This document shows, piece after piece, positions 1-7,046 of a DNA stretch of 18,811 nt (positions are counted from its first letter, which is position 1; each line of letters starts with the position of its first letter). Made by a program: the position numbers and the translations under genes. The notes below the pieces were generated by a model. The model did not search any database, was not told the DNA's origin, and was given only the letters and a program-made list of their open reading frames with translations. Origin of the DNA: Bacillota bacterium (lineage in GTDB: Bacteria; Bacillota_E; JAJZYS01; JAJYTV01); assembly GCA_021845645.1 (NCBI GenBank), contig JAJZVM010000074.1:1-18811 (forward strand). Direction: 5' to 3'.

Positions 1-44
1 GGACTCTCGAAGTCGCAACTCCGACTCTGCGGAGAGGAATATTC

Positions 45-212
45 ATGGAACACGCTGCGACGTGCGAGAGAGCGAAAAATCAAGGAAAACTTGCGGACCC
101 AACAAACGCTAGGTTTTCTGGAGCGGTCCCCATTCTGCCAATCGTAGGCCCTGGCGCCCTCTTGATCGGCATCGGCGGCGTCCTGCTGCGTCATGCGCGC
201 CAAGGGGCGTAA
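45..212 (+). CDS. Small protein or C-terminal tail of an upstream surface protein, with a sorting-signal-like end
   Basis: This 55-residue frame begins at an ATG placed 7 bases after a good Shine-Dalgarno sequence (GGAGAGG, 31-37). The frame is also open back to the window edge, so it may instead be the 3' end of a longer gene that starts outside. The C-terminus reads ILPIVG, then a short hydrophobic stretch (PGALLIGIGGVLL), then a basic tail (RHARQGA). That is the layout of a sortase sorting signal, although the classical LPxTG is replaced by LPIVG. It overlaps the sortase start by 20 bases, which suggests translational coupling. The first half has AT-richer codons than its neighbours, so it may not be coding. 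Substrate of the adjacent sortase is an inference; a simple small membrane protein or untranslated leader is possible. Confidence 0.35.
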   Translation: MEHAATCERAKNQGKLADPTNARFSGAVPILPIVGPGALLIGIGGVLLRHARQGA

Positions 213-1317
213 ACGCCGTCTGCTCGGGGCTGCGCTGATCACAATCGGCGCAGCCGTCGTCGCTCTGCCCTTCGTGCTGCCCGCCTACGCCGCCTGGCGC
301 CAGGCCCAGCTCGCGTCTGCCCGGCCCGCCTGGCGCGCGGCCAGAGACACTGCCCGAGCGGGGGGCGCTTCGGCTCTGGCGTCGCCGGCTGCACCGGCTG
401 GCGCTGCCGTCGCCGTGCCCGCCCAGCCCCAGGTCGGCCAGGTAGCCGCATTCCTGCGTGTGCCGAAGATCGATCTCGCCGCAACCGTGCTGCAAGGCAC
501 CGCCGACGCCCTGCTCGCGTCGGCGCCGGGGCACGAGCCGCAGAGCGTGATGCCGGGCTCCGTAGGCACTTCGGTGATCGTCGCGCACAACCTGACTTTC
601 TTCCGCCACATCGATCTGCTCCGCCCCGGCGACAGGATCGTCGCAGGCACCGCCCAGGGCGTCTTCACCTTCGAGGTGAGCCATTCGCTCCGGGTTGCGG
701 CCGATTCGCCCCTGCCGAACACCCCCTGGCCGAGCATCGCTCTCGTCGCCTGCTATCCTCTGAATGCCCTCTACTACACCCCTCAAAGGTTCGTCGTGGA
801 GGCGAAGCTCGTTAGCGCCTCGCCCGCGCCCGCCGAAAGCCTCGCGAGCCTTCGCCCGAGCCCGCCGCAGTTCCTGGCGACCTTGCCGTCCGATCTCGCG
901 CAGGTCCCGCTCCGGCTGTCCGACACGCATCTCGAGGTCGGTCAGGCTACGTTCAGCGGTGGTCCGAGCCTGAAGCTGAGCGCTAGCGGTGCGAGCTGGA
1001 GCCTCGTGGCGCAGAGCATCCGCATGTTCGCCGCCTCCCTCGCTGCGCTTGCGAGACCCGGCGCATCGCCGCTTGCGGGCTTCGGCCCCGGTCCGGCGCT
1101 GGTCGGCTTCGCCGGCCCGGGGCCCTGGCGCGTCGAGCCTGAGGCGCCGCTCGACATCGCGGTCCAGCTGAACCCAAGCGGCGTCCCTGTGGCGGTCAGC
1201 GTCTCCACAGCCGCGGCGCGCGTCCGGGGCGATGGCGTCGCAAGGGTCGCGCCCTACAGGGTCGATCTCGCCGTCAACGGAGCGACCCTCCAACTGACGC
1301 GGGTGTACAGCCTCTGA
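193..1317 (+). CDS. Membrane-anchored sortase with long C-terminal extension
   Basis: A 374-residue sortase, a cysteine transpeptidase that attaches surface proteins to the cell wall outside the membrane. A basic N-terminus (RAKGRKRR) is followed by one hydrophobic anchor at about residues 10-33, then an Ala/Pro-rich linker, and the sortase barrel from about 86 to 206. The catalytic triad is visible: His132 in VIVAHN, Cys187 in LVACYPL and Arg199 in TPQRFVV. The motifs look closer to class D/E enzymes than to class A, but I cannot assign the class. About 165 further residues (210-374) follow the barrel; they are rich in Ser, Gly and alternating hydrophobics and look like a beta domain, whereas a typical sortase ends soon after the Arg strand. 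No good ribosome site lies before the ATG, which fits coupling to the overlapping upstream frame. Confidence 0.85.
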   Translation: MRAKGRKRRLLGAALITIGAAVVALPFVLPAYAAWRQAQLASARPAWRAARDTARAGGASALASPAAPAGAAVAVPAQPQVGQVAAFLRVPKIDLAATVLQGTADALLASAPGHEPQSVMPGSVGTSVIVAHNLTFFRHIDLLRPGDRIVAGTAQGVFTFEVSHSLRVAADSPLPNTPWPSIALVACYPLNALYYTPQRFVVEAKLVSASPAPAESLASLRPSPPQFLATLPSDLAQVPLRLSDTHLEVGQATFSGGPSLKLSASGASWSLVAQSIRMFAASLAALARPGASPLAGFGPGPALVGFAGPGPWRVEPEAPLDIAVQLNPSGVPVAVSVSTAAARVRGDGVARVAPYRVDLAVNGATLQLTRVYSL

Positions 1318-1369
1318 AGTCGCTGCGCGGGCGTCGCAGTCGCCAGGGAAGGCACGCAAAGGGCAGGCG

Positions 1370-1417
1370 CCGCGTCGGGCCCTTGGCGGGGCGCACCCGC
1401 GCTAGGGCCCGACGCGG
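1370..1417. terminator. Strong nested hairpin between convergent genes, probable bidirectional terminator
   Basis: A perfect 14-base inverted repeat (CCGCGTCGGGCCCT at 1370-1383, its complement at 1404-1417) encloses a 20-base loop. The loop can itself pair through GCGGG (1386-1390) and CCCGC (1396-1400). It lies between the sortase stop and the stop of the leftward operon, where a shared terminator is expected. There is no T-run on either side, so it is not a textbook intrinsic terminator; it may act in RNA stabilisation or as a Rho-assisted or insulating element. Confidence 0.55.
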
Positions 1418-1443
1418 TCGGCTCCCCTGCAGGCTATGCGCCG

Positions 1444-1842
1444 CTACGCTCGCGCTTCGCGCGACGCGTTGCCCATCTCGACGAAGGCGATCGCCAAAAC
1501 CATCAGCACGACGTGGTACCAGAAAGAAACGCCCGGCCAGAAAAGATAGCGGCCTATGACCAGCAAGGCCCCCAGCGTGCCGAGGCCGGCGCCCGCCTGG
1601 ACAAGCCGCCTGCGCGGCGCGGAAGTGGTCGAGAGCAGCCAGGCCGGCACGAGAAAGACAAGGCCGAGCGCGATATGCAGCCAAAGCACGGGGCCCCGGT
1701 CGGCGTAGAGCCCAAAGGCGGCTCCCAGCCCCACGAGCAGCGCGCCGAGAAATCCTGCGCGGACGAGCATCTTCAGCATGGCCGAGCGTTCTGCGTCGCT
1801 CGCCTGCCTTCCTTCTGCGCGAGGGGCGCCCCTCGCGGGCAT
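1444..1842 (-). CDS. Small four-helix membrane protein of the redox operon
   Basis: A 132-residue integral membrane protein of unknown function. After a short polar N-terminus it has four hydrophobic segments, about residues 25-43 (VRAGFLGALLVGLGAAFG), 50-68 (PVLWLHIALGLVFLVPAWLL), 80-98 and 102-120. The His in VLWLHIALG and the His in WYHVVLMV are possible haem or metal ligands, but this is only a suggestion. The ATG overlaps the stop of the preceding gene in the arrangement TGATG, and GGAGG lies just upstream, so translation is probably coupled. It is the last gene of the leftward operon with the ferric-reductase-like protein and ApbE, so a role in the same membrane redox complex is likely. 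An in-frame ATG at 1779 has no ribosome site and is less likely. Confidence 0.7.
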   Translation of the reverse strand: MPARGAPRAEGRQASDAERSAMLKMLVRAGFLGALLVGLGAAFGLYADRGPVLWLHIALGLVFLVPAWLLSTTSAPRRRLVQAGAGLGTLGALLVIGRYLFWPGVSFWYHVVLMVLAIAFVEMGNASREARA

Positions 1843-2957
1843 CAACCTCCGCCATCGCCCGAGCCAAGGCCTCCGTCGTCCCCGCCGCCCTGGCCGGAAG
1901 AGCCCTGGACCGTGCCGGGTTGCACCTGCAGCGTTCCTTGTACCCCATTTGCGCCGAAGAGAGCGAGCTGCCCACCCACGCTCAGCGTGCCACCGGGCCC
2001 GCTCAGGATTGCGACGAAGTTTCCGCCTTGCAGCTCCGTGAGCGCTCCAAGGTACAGTGTCCTGTCCGCTGGGGTACCCAGCGCAGCGCTGCTGCCGCTC
2101 AGCGCCACGCCACCGCTCGGCAGCGCCTCGCCTTGCAGCACGAGCGTCAAGGATTTGTACGGCCCGCCTTGCACACGCAAGTGGAAGGTCAGCGTGACGC
2201 GTCCCTGTGTGTCGGGCCCGGCCTGCGCCACGCTGCCGGTGAACGCCGCGGCGTAAGCTGCTGGCTGGCTGAGCGCCACCGTCTCAGGGGCGCTTGAGCC
2301 GCCAGAACCCTTGTCGTTGTTCGCGATCACGTTCCAGCCCGGCCGGAGCGGCCCTGCCGCGGCGAAGCCGGCTCCGCCCAGGGCGATCAGCGCGGCCACG
2401 ACGGCCCAGCCTGGGCGCGGCGCGACGCGCGGCCGCCCAGCGGGGCGCAAGAGGCGCACAAGTGTGAGCCCGACCACCGCCAGCGAACTCAGCCCATAGA
2501 TGGCGATGCCCCACGCGGTCCGCGTGTCGCTGCCGTCGCCTAGGCCGTGCAGTGTCGCAAGGAGCCAGACGACGAAGGTGAGATAGTGGAGCCTGCGCCA
2601 CCAGGCATAGCCGATCTTGGGCCGGAGCCACCCTGTCGCGACCACCGCGAGGCCGAGATAGGCCGCCACGATGCCGAAGGCCATCCACAGCGGCCTGTAG
2701 TGGCTCGCTCCGGGTAGCAGCACCTCCCGCACGGTGAACGCCGTGAACGGGTCCAGCCAGACCGAAATGCCGTGGATAGCCGTGAAAACACCGGCAAGAA
2801 GCGTCAGGTACTGGTGCAGCTGATCGTTGACGAGTCGCGGCCAGTTGCGCCGCGACTGCCAGCGCTGACTCAGCAGGAGCCCCAGCACCACCGACAGCGT
2901 GACGAGCACATAGGCGGTGAACCCGGAGGCGCGGGCGATCAGCCATTGCCACTCCAC
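1842..2957 (-). CDS. Ferric-reductase-like bis-haem transmembrane protein with extracytoplasmic beta domain
   Basis: A 371-residue protein with a ferric-reductase/MsrQ-type membrane domain that should carry electrons across the membrane through two b-type haems. Five or six helices lie in residues 10-200. The expected haem ligands are His48 and His62 on one helix and His124 and His137 on another (spacings 14 and 13). No FAD/NAD-binding domain follows, unlike eukaryotic ferric reductases. Instead, residues 205-345 form a beta-rich, Gly/Ser-rich region of unknown family, ending in a low-complexity tail of Gly, Ser and Asp. The start is a GTG eleven bases after the last base of apbE, with GGTGAG overlapping the apbE stop as a possible ribosome site. 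Neighbouring ApbE suggests a flavin-linked partner. The electron donor and acceptor cannot be read from the sequence. Confidence 0.75.
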   Translation of the reverse strand: MEWQWLIARASGFTAYVLVTLSVVLGLLLSQRWQSRRNWPRLVNDQLHQYLTLLAGVFTAIHGISVWLDPFTAFTVREVLLPGASHYRPLWMAFGIVAAYLGLAVVATGWLRPKIGYAWWRRLHYLTFVVWLLATLHGLGDGSDTRTAWGIAIYGLSSLAVVGLTLVRLLRPAGRPRVAPRPGWAVVAALIALGGAGFAAAGPLRPGWNVIANNDKGSGGSSAPETVALSQPAAYAAAFTGSVAQAGPDTQGRVTLTFHLRVQGGPYKSLTLVLQGEALPSGGVALSGSSAALGTPADRTLYLGALTELQGGNFVAILSGPGGTLSVGGQLALFGANGVQGTLQVQPGTVQGSSGQGGGDDGGLGSGDGGG

Positions 2958-2967
2958 GTCTTGCGGC

Positions 2968-3882
2968 TCACCCCGTCCCTTCTGGCCAGAACCCGGCCCG
3001 CAACCTGCGACCGTCGCTTGTCACGAAAAGTCCTGCGAGGCCCCGCGCGGCGAGGAACTTCTCCCCCGCCGCGACGCCCATGTTGAAAACCGTGGTGGCG
3101 AGGACATCCGCCTCTTCGCAACTCGAGGCGATCACGCTCGCCGTAGCAAGTTCACCCTGAACGGGATAACCCGTCGTCGCGTCAAGCAGGTGGTGACGCT
3201 CGACGTCGCCCTGCAGCCAACGCCTGCGCCTGGGACCGGATGTCGCGACGGCGCCACGCTCCAGGAGAATCACCCCGTCCGCGAGTCCCTCGACCCCGAC
3301 CGGCCACGCGTCGTGGCCTTCGGGCAGCCCGCGCACCGCGAGGTCGCCGCCCGCGTTGACGAGCGCAGTCTCTATGCCCTCGCGTACGAGAGCCTCGAGC
3401 GCCGCGTCGACCGCCATGCCCTTGGCGATGCCGCCGGTGTCGAACCCGGCGCCGCAGGGCAGAGTCACGATCCGGCGCCCCGGATCGATGTCGACCGCGC
3501 GCCACGCGCCGCCGGGCGTGGGTGCGGCGTCAAGCGGCGGCAAGGGAGCACGTTCGATCTCGCTGAACGTCCTGGTGTAGCCGAGGCGCTCGATCTGCGG
3601 CAGGAGAGTGGGGTCGAAGACGCCATCGGTCGTCCGGGCCCAGGCGATCGCCCGCAAAACGACCTGCAGGAGGAGCTCGCTCGCCATGAACGGTTGTCCT
3701 GCCGAGCGGTTCAGGGCGGAGAGCTCGCTATCTGGACGAAAGCGGCTGAGAGCACGGTCCCAGCGCTCGAAAAGCCCCATTGCCACCGACACGCCTCGCG
3801 CCAACTGCTCCGCCGGCGCATGCACCTCGACCGTCGTGCCCATGGAGCGGAAGCTGACGGAGGCTAGGGCCAGCCTCGCCAC
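2968..3882 (-). CDS. apbE: FAD:protein FMN transferase (ApbE family)
   Basis: A 304-residue ApbE protein, which transfers FMN from FAD to a Thr or Ser of a target protein, with Mg2+ as cofactor. Family hallmarks are present in order: FRSMGTTVEV near the N-terminus, FSRFRPDSELSALN-type segment (here LSRFRPDSELSALN), VFDPTLLP, DTGGIAKGMAVD (Mg/FAD site), LVNAGGDLAVRG, and HHLLDATTGYP. Length is normal for a cytoplasmic ApbE; no signal peptide or lipobox is seen. I chose the GTG at 3882, one base beyond the preceding stop codon; a GTG at 3927 would add 15 residues and overlap the preceding gene, and neither has a strong ribosome site. No FMN-binding domain with the usual D..(S/T)GA(T/S) acceptor motif is encoded in this operon, so its target is elsewhere or unconventional. 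Confidence 0.9.
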   Translation of the reverse strand: MARLALASVSFRSMGTTVEVHAPAEQLARGVSVAMGLFERWDRALSRFRPDSELSALNRSAGQPFMASELLLQVVLRAIAWARTTDGVFDPTLLPQIERLGYTRTFSEIERAPLPPLDAAPTPGGAWRAVDIDPGRRIVTLPCGAGFDTGGIAKGMAVDAALEALVREGIETALVNAGGDLAVRGLPEGHDAWPVGVEGLADGVILLERGAVATSGPRRRRWLQGDVERHHLLDATTGYPVQGELATASVIASSCEEADVLATTVFNMGVAAGEKFLAARGLAGLFVTSDGRRLRAGFWPEGTG

Positions 3883-3883
3883 G

Positions 3884-4195
3884 CTAGGACACCGTGCTTT
3901 GCGTGAACGGCTGTACGCTTTGGCCACTGCTGAAGCTGAAACCTGGGCTCTGGGACTGGCCAGGAGCCTGCGCGGGCGACAGGCCAGGGGCTGAGGCGCC
4001 GTGGGTCGAGCCGCCGCTTCGGCTGGTGACGCCCGTCAGATGGTGCGCCGCCGCCTGCCAAAGCGCCGCAAAAGTCAGCAGAGCGGCCCAGGTGACGACG
4101 CGCTTGATGGTGCGCGCCCGGCCCACAGCCGCTTCTTTGCTCATCTCGCGTCGGACAGCGCCAGGCATGGCCAGCGGCTCCGCGTGTTCTTGCAT
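3884..4195 (-). CDS. Small single-pass membrane protein, first gene of the redox operon
   Basis: A 103-residue protein of no family I recognise. A charged N-terminus (residues 1-31) is followed by one hydrophobic segment at about 33-54 (VVTWAALLTFAALWQAAAHH). The rest is a low-complexity Ser/Gly/Gln/Pro tail with no predicted fold. The ATG has a strong ribosome site (AGGGAGG, centred about nine bases upstream), which makes this the likely first gene of the operon. The stop lies one base from the apbE GTG, so the two are probably translated together. It may anchor or scaffold the ferric-reductase-like complex, but that rests only on gene order. The paired His at the end of the helix is a possible haem or metal ligand. 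Confidence 0.65.
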   Translation of the reverse strand: MQEHAEPLAMPGAVRREMSKEAAVGRARTIKRVVTWAALLTFAALWQAAAHHLTGVTSRSGGSTHGASAPGLSPAQAPGQSQSPGFSFSSGQSVQPFTQSTVS

Positions 4196-4397
4196 GCCAG
4201 CCCTCCCTCGGCACGCATTGTGGCAGAGGGTCCTTAAACAACGCTGAAGCCAAACTTAACGCCGGCTAGGGCCGCCGGGCGGCACCTGCCGAGGTACATG
4301 CCCGATCGCAGCCTGGCCGAAAACTGAAAGAACGCCCCCGTCCAAATGCGACCAACCGTGGCCTTTGGCGCACCATGGTCGCTCGGGTCATCTGGCC

Positions 4398-4432
4398 AAA
4401 AACGGCGCCGTGCGGTCTTCCCGCGGCACGGG
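4398..4432 (-). terminator. Possible intrinsic terminator of the acetyltransferase gene
   Basis: Read leftward, CCGTG and CACGG form a stem with a bulge and an inner CGG/CCG pairing, followed by GCGCCG and five T residues. It lies about 20 to 54 bases beyond the stop of the leftward acetyltransferase fusion. The stem is short, so the call is tentative. Confidence 0.35.
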
Positions 4433-4451
4433 CAGAGACCCCAGGCGCCCT

Positions 4452-6893
4452 TCAGTCGCCCGGCGCGGGTTCGCCCGCCGGCGCGAGCCGCAACTGCTGC
4501 GGTGTCGCGGTAAACCCAGGCGATGTGAAGTGCACGAGGATCTCCATCGCCGCCATCTCAGGCGCCTCATCGGCCAAGCGACTGAGACGCAGCAGGAGAT
4601 TCGAGAGCGCTTCCTCGACCTGCTGGTCGTCCTCCTGGCCGATGGCGTGCAGGCAGCGCCGCGCCAGCGCCTGGGCGTCGCGGTCTGTCAGCGGGACGAT
4701 GCGCTCGAGCGGGGCCGCCCGGTTCCGAGAGGCGGGCTCGATCGCCATGATTGGGCCGAACAGCGGGTCCTGGGCGATGCTGATGCGCGCGCAGAACGTG
4801 CCGCTTTCGGCTCCCTCGCGGCCGACGGCAAGACCAAGATGCTGCAGTACGTCGGCAAGGACTTCCGGTTGTTCCAAAGCGGCGCCGGCTGGCACCCTGC
4901 CCCGCAGCAGGTCGCGCGCCGCCTCCGTGTCGCAGTTCTCGAGGTCGGGAATGCGTCCGCGCGGCTGGTTCCTGAACCGCGCGTAGCGCACCGCCTGTCC
5001 GAGGGCGCGCACGGCCCGTTCCGGGAAGGGGTACACGGGAATGCGCTGGCAGGAAGTGTCGATCCAGCCGAGCGGCGCCTTCCCGTCCATCGGCAGCAGG
5101 AAGTTGGCGACGATCGGCTTCGCGGGCCCTCCCTGCTCCTGGGCGACCTCTTCGACCGCCTCGGCTACCTTGCGGGCCACCTCGTCGCTCTGCGACATGC
5201 CCACAGGGATGAAGAGGACGATCACCGCGTCGACATCCGGGCTGCGCAGCAGCGCCGGCAGGGCCTTGCGGTAGCCATCCGCCAGGGCCTCGAAGCCGAG
5301 GTCGATCGGCGGCAGCGCGAGCTCGAGCCCCTCCTTCGGCAGGCTGTCCACCGTGATCACCGCGCCGCCGGCCGAATTCGTCACCACCGCGATGCGCCCG
5401 CCCTGCGGCAGGATCGCCCCGTCGAGCAGCGCGGCAACGTCGAAAAGTTCTTCGAGCGTGTCCGCGCGCACGATGCCGGCCTGCCGGAACAGCCCCTCGA
5501 AGACGCGGTCGCGCGGCTCTGCGCCGTACTCCGACACTGCGGCCCCGCCGCGCGTGCGGGCGCTCTTGACGACCAGCACCGGCTTCACGGGCGTGAGCCG
5601 GCGGCAGATGCGCGTGAACTTGCGGGGATTGCCGAAGGATTCGAGATAGAGCGCGATCAGCGACGTCTCGGGATCGCTCTCCCAGTATTGCAGCAGGTCG
5701 TTGCCGGAGACGTCCGCCTTGTTGCCCATGCTGACGAAGCTCGAGACGCCGACGCCCAAGCGGCTTGCATAGTCCAGGATGGCCACGCCGAGGGCCCCGG
5801 ATTGGCTCGCGATCGCGAGGTTGCCGCGTCGCGGCATGGTCGGCGCGAAGCTCGCGTTGAGCGGCGAGGCCTGCGACGTCGTGAGGAGGCCGAAGCAGTT
5901 CGGGCCGAGAAGCCGGATGCCCGCCTCGCGCAACCGGTGCGCCAGCTCTTGCTGCGCCGACGTCGCGCCCGTGTCCGAGAAGCCGGCGGACAGGATGGCG
6001 ACGGCGCCGACGTGCGCCTCGATGCACTGGTCGACGATCTGCCGCACCTGTGGCGCCGGTACCGCGAGCAGCGCCAGGTCAACCGCCTCGGGCAGGTCGT
6101 CGAGGCGCGGATAGGCCCGCACGCCTGCGACGGCGCGCGCGCTCGGGTTGACCGGGTAGACCGTACCGGAGAAGCCGCTTTCCACGATGTGCCGGAAGAC
6201 GACGTGCCCGAGATGGCTCGGGTCGCGCGAGGCACCGATCACGGCCACGGTCTGCGGATGCAGGAACGGCCTCAGGGACGCTGCGGTGGCCATCTGCTCG
6301 CGCGTGTCGCGCAGGGCGCGACCGCGCTCGGTCTCAGCCAGGGGCAGGACCATGCGGACGGCCGTATAGTCGCCGGGGTCGTAGTGGTGCTGCACCTCGA
6401 AGCCGGAATTGCGGAACAGCTGGATCATCTTCTGGTTCTCCTGCAGCACATAGGCCTCGAAGCGGCGCAACCCATACCGCCACGCGACGTCAGCCATCTC
6501 CTCGAGCAGGAGCGTGCCGATGCCGTAGCCGTGGAAGCGCTCGTCCACAACGAAGTCGATCTCCGCTCCCTCTTGGTCCGTGCGCATGAAATGGCTGATG
6601 CCGATGATCGTGTCGCCCGAGATGAGGAGGAGCGCGTACTTGTCGGGAAGATCGCTCGCCAGCATCTCCGCGATCGTTTTGTCGTCCACCTCACGCACCG
6701 CATGGAAGAACCGGTAGTAGAGGGACGTCTGCGAAACTCCCTGGAAGAGATCCTTCAGCATCGCGCGCTCCGCCGGGCTGCCCGTGGCCTCACGCACGTC
6801 CGCGACCCGACCGTCCCGCAGGATCACCCGCAAGGTGATCACCTCCGACCATCGCTCTCCCCTATTGTGCGGCTCAGGCGACTCGCTCGCCAT
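4452..6893 (-). CDS. GNAT acetyltransferase fused to a degenerate ADP-forming acyl-CoA synthetase (Pat-like protein lysine acetyltransferase)
   Basis: An 813-residue fusion. Residues about 25-185 are a GNAT domain with the acetyl-CoA loop RFHGYGIGT (119-127). A CoA-binding Rossmann domain starts near 214 (VAVIGAS), followed by the succinyl-CoA-synthetase-like flavodoxin domain (SQSGALGVAILDYASRLG). At the position where active synthetases have the phosphorylated His (SHTG) this protein has SEYG, so Glu455 replaces His. The C-terminal ATP-grasp region goes from the helix DTEAARDLL almost directly to AQDPLFGP, omitting the ATP-binding part. This matches protein acetyltransferases of the Pat group, which use the synthetase part for regulation and acetylate acyl-CoA synthetases; N-terminal GNAT placement is known in actinobacterial members. 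I chose ATG 6893, which follows AAGGGG; ATG 6944 is possible. It is divergent from acuC. Confidence 0.8.
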   Translation of the reverse strand: MASESPEPHNRGERWSEVITLRVILRDGRVADVREATGSPAERAMLKDLFQGVSQTSLYYRFFHAVREVDDKTIAEMLASDLPDKYALLLISGDTIIGISHFMRTDQEGAEIDFVVDERFHGYGIGTLLLEEMADVAWRYGLRRFEAYVLQENQKMIQLFRNSGFEVQHHYDPGDYTAVRMVLPLAETERGRALRDTREQMATAASLRPFLHPQTVAVIGASRDPSHLGHVVFRHIVESGFSGTVYPVNPSARAVAGVRAYPRLDDLPEAVDLALLAVPAPQVRQIVDQCIEAHVGAVAILSAGFSDTGATSAQQELAHRLREAGIRLLGPNCFGLLTTSQASPLNASFAPTMPRRGNLAIASQSGALGVAILDYASRLGVGVSSFVSMGNKADVSGNDLLQYWESDPETSLIALYLESFGNPRKFTRICRRLTPVKPVLVVKSARTRGGAAVSEYGAEPRDRVFEGLFRQAGIVRADTLEELFDVAALLDGAILPQGGRIAVVTNSAGGAVITVDSLPKEGLELALPPIDLGFEALADGYRKALPALLRSPDVDAVIVLFIPVGMSQSDEVARKVAEAVEEVAQEQGGPAKPIVANFLLPMDGKAPLGWIDTSCQRIPVYPFPERAVRALGQAVRYARFRNQPRGRIPDLENCDTEAARDLLRGRVPAGAALEQPEVLADVLQHLGLAVGREGAESGTFCARISIAQDPLFGPIMAIEPASRNRAAPLERIVPLTDRDAQALARRCLHAIGQEDDQQVEEALSNLLLRLSRLADEAPEMAAMEILVHFTSPGFTATPQQLRLAPAGEPAPGD

Positions 6894-6955
6894 AGGCCCC
6901 TTGTCGCGATTTCCGCTAGGCCGGCAAGGCCGTTTCGCCAGCATCTCCGCGCACG

Positions 6956-6984
6956 TTCCAAGCGGCGCGACAAGGCGCTATGAT
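6956..6984 (+). promoter_or_regulatory. Candidate vegetative promoter for acuC
   Basis: TTCCAA (6956-6961) and TATGAT (6979-6984) are separated by 17 bases. The -10 matches the consensus in five of six positions and the -35 in only three. Transcription would begin near 6991, leaving a leader of about 53 bases before the acuC start. The 150-base gap is shared with the divergent acetyltransferase gene. Confidence 0.4.
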
Positions 6985-7027
6985 GCCCGTAAGACCCCGG
7001 CCGTCCGCAGCGCCTCAAGGCCCGCGA

Positions 7028-7046
7028 AAGAGGTGCCCGCCCTTTG
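7028..7046 (+). promoter_or_regulatory. Ribosome binding site that fixes the TTG start of acuC
   Basis: AAGAGGTG at 7028-7035 lies eight bases before a TTG at 7044. The TTG gives an N-terminus (LIYSDAYQSYRFSPDHPFNP) that lines up with the start of Bacillus AcuC, so the non-ATG start is convincing. Confidence 0.6.

Noticed and set aside
1842..2957. Assignment of the ferric-reductase-like protein as MsrQ
   Set aside because: The haem ligand pattern fits the wider family, but there is no MsrP partner gene and the C-terminal beta domain is not found in MsrQ.
4231..4262. AT-richer patch with TTAAGT and TTAAGG on the minus strand as a promoter for the redox operon
   Set aside because: The position is right, but neither hexamer is close enough to consensus to support a feature.
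4365..6983. Very long open frame on the strand opposite the acetyltransferase fusion
   Set aside because: It is an antisense shadow in GC-rich DNA: the product is dominated by Arg, Ala, Gly and His without domain motifs, while the opposite strand has clear GNAT and CoA-binding motifs. The same applies to the long antisense frames over 7932-10412, 12312-14579 and 16556-18796.
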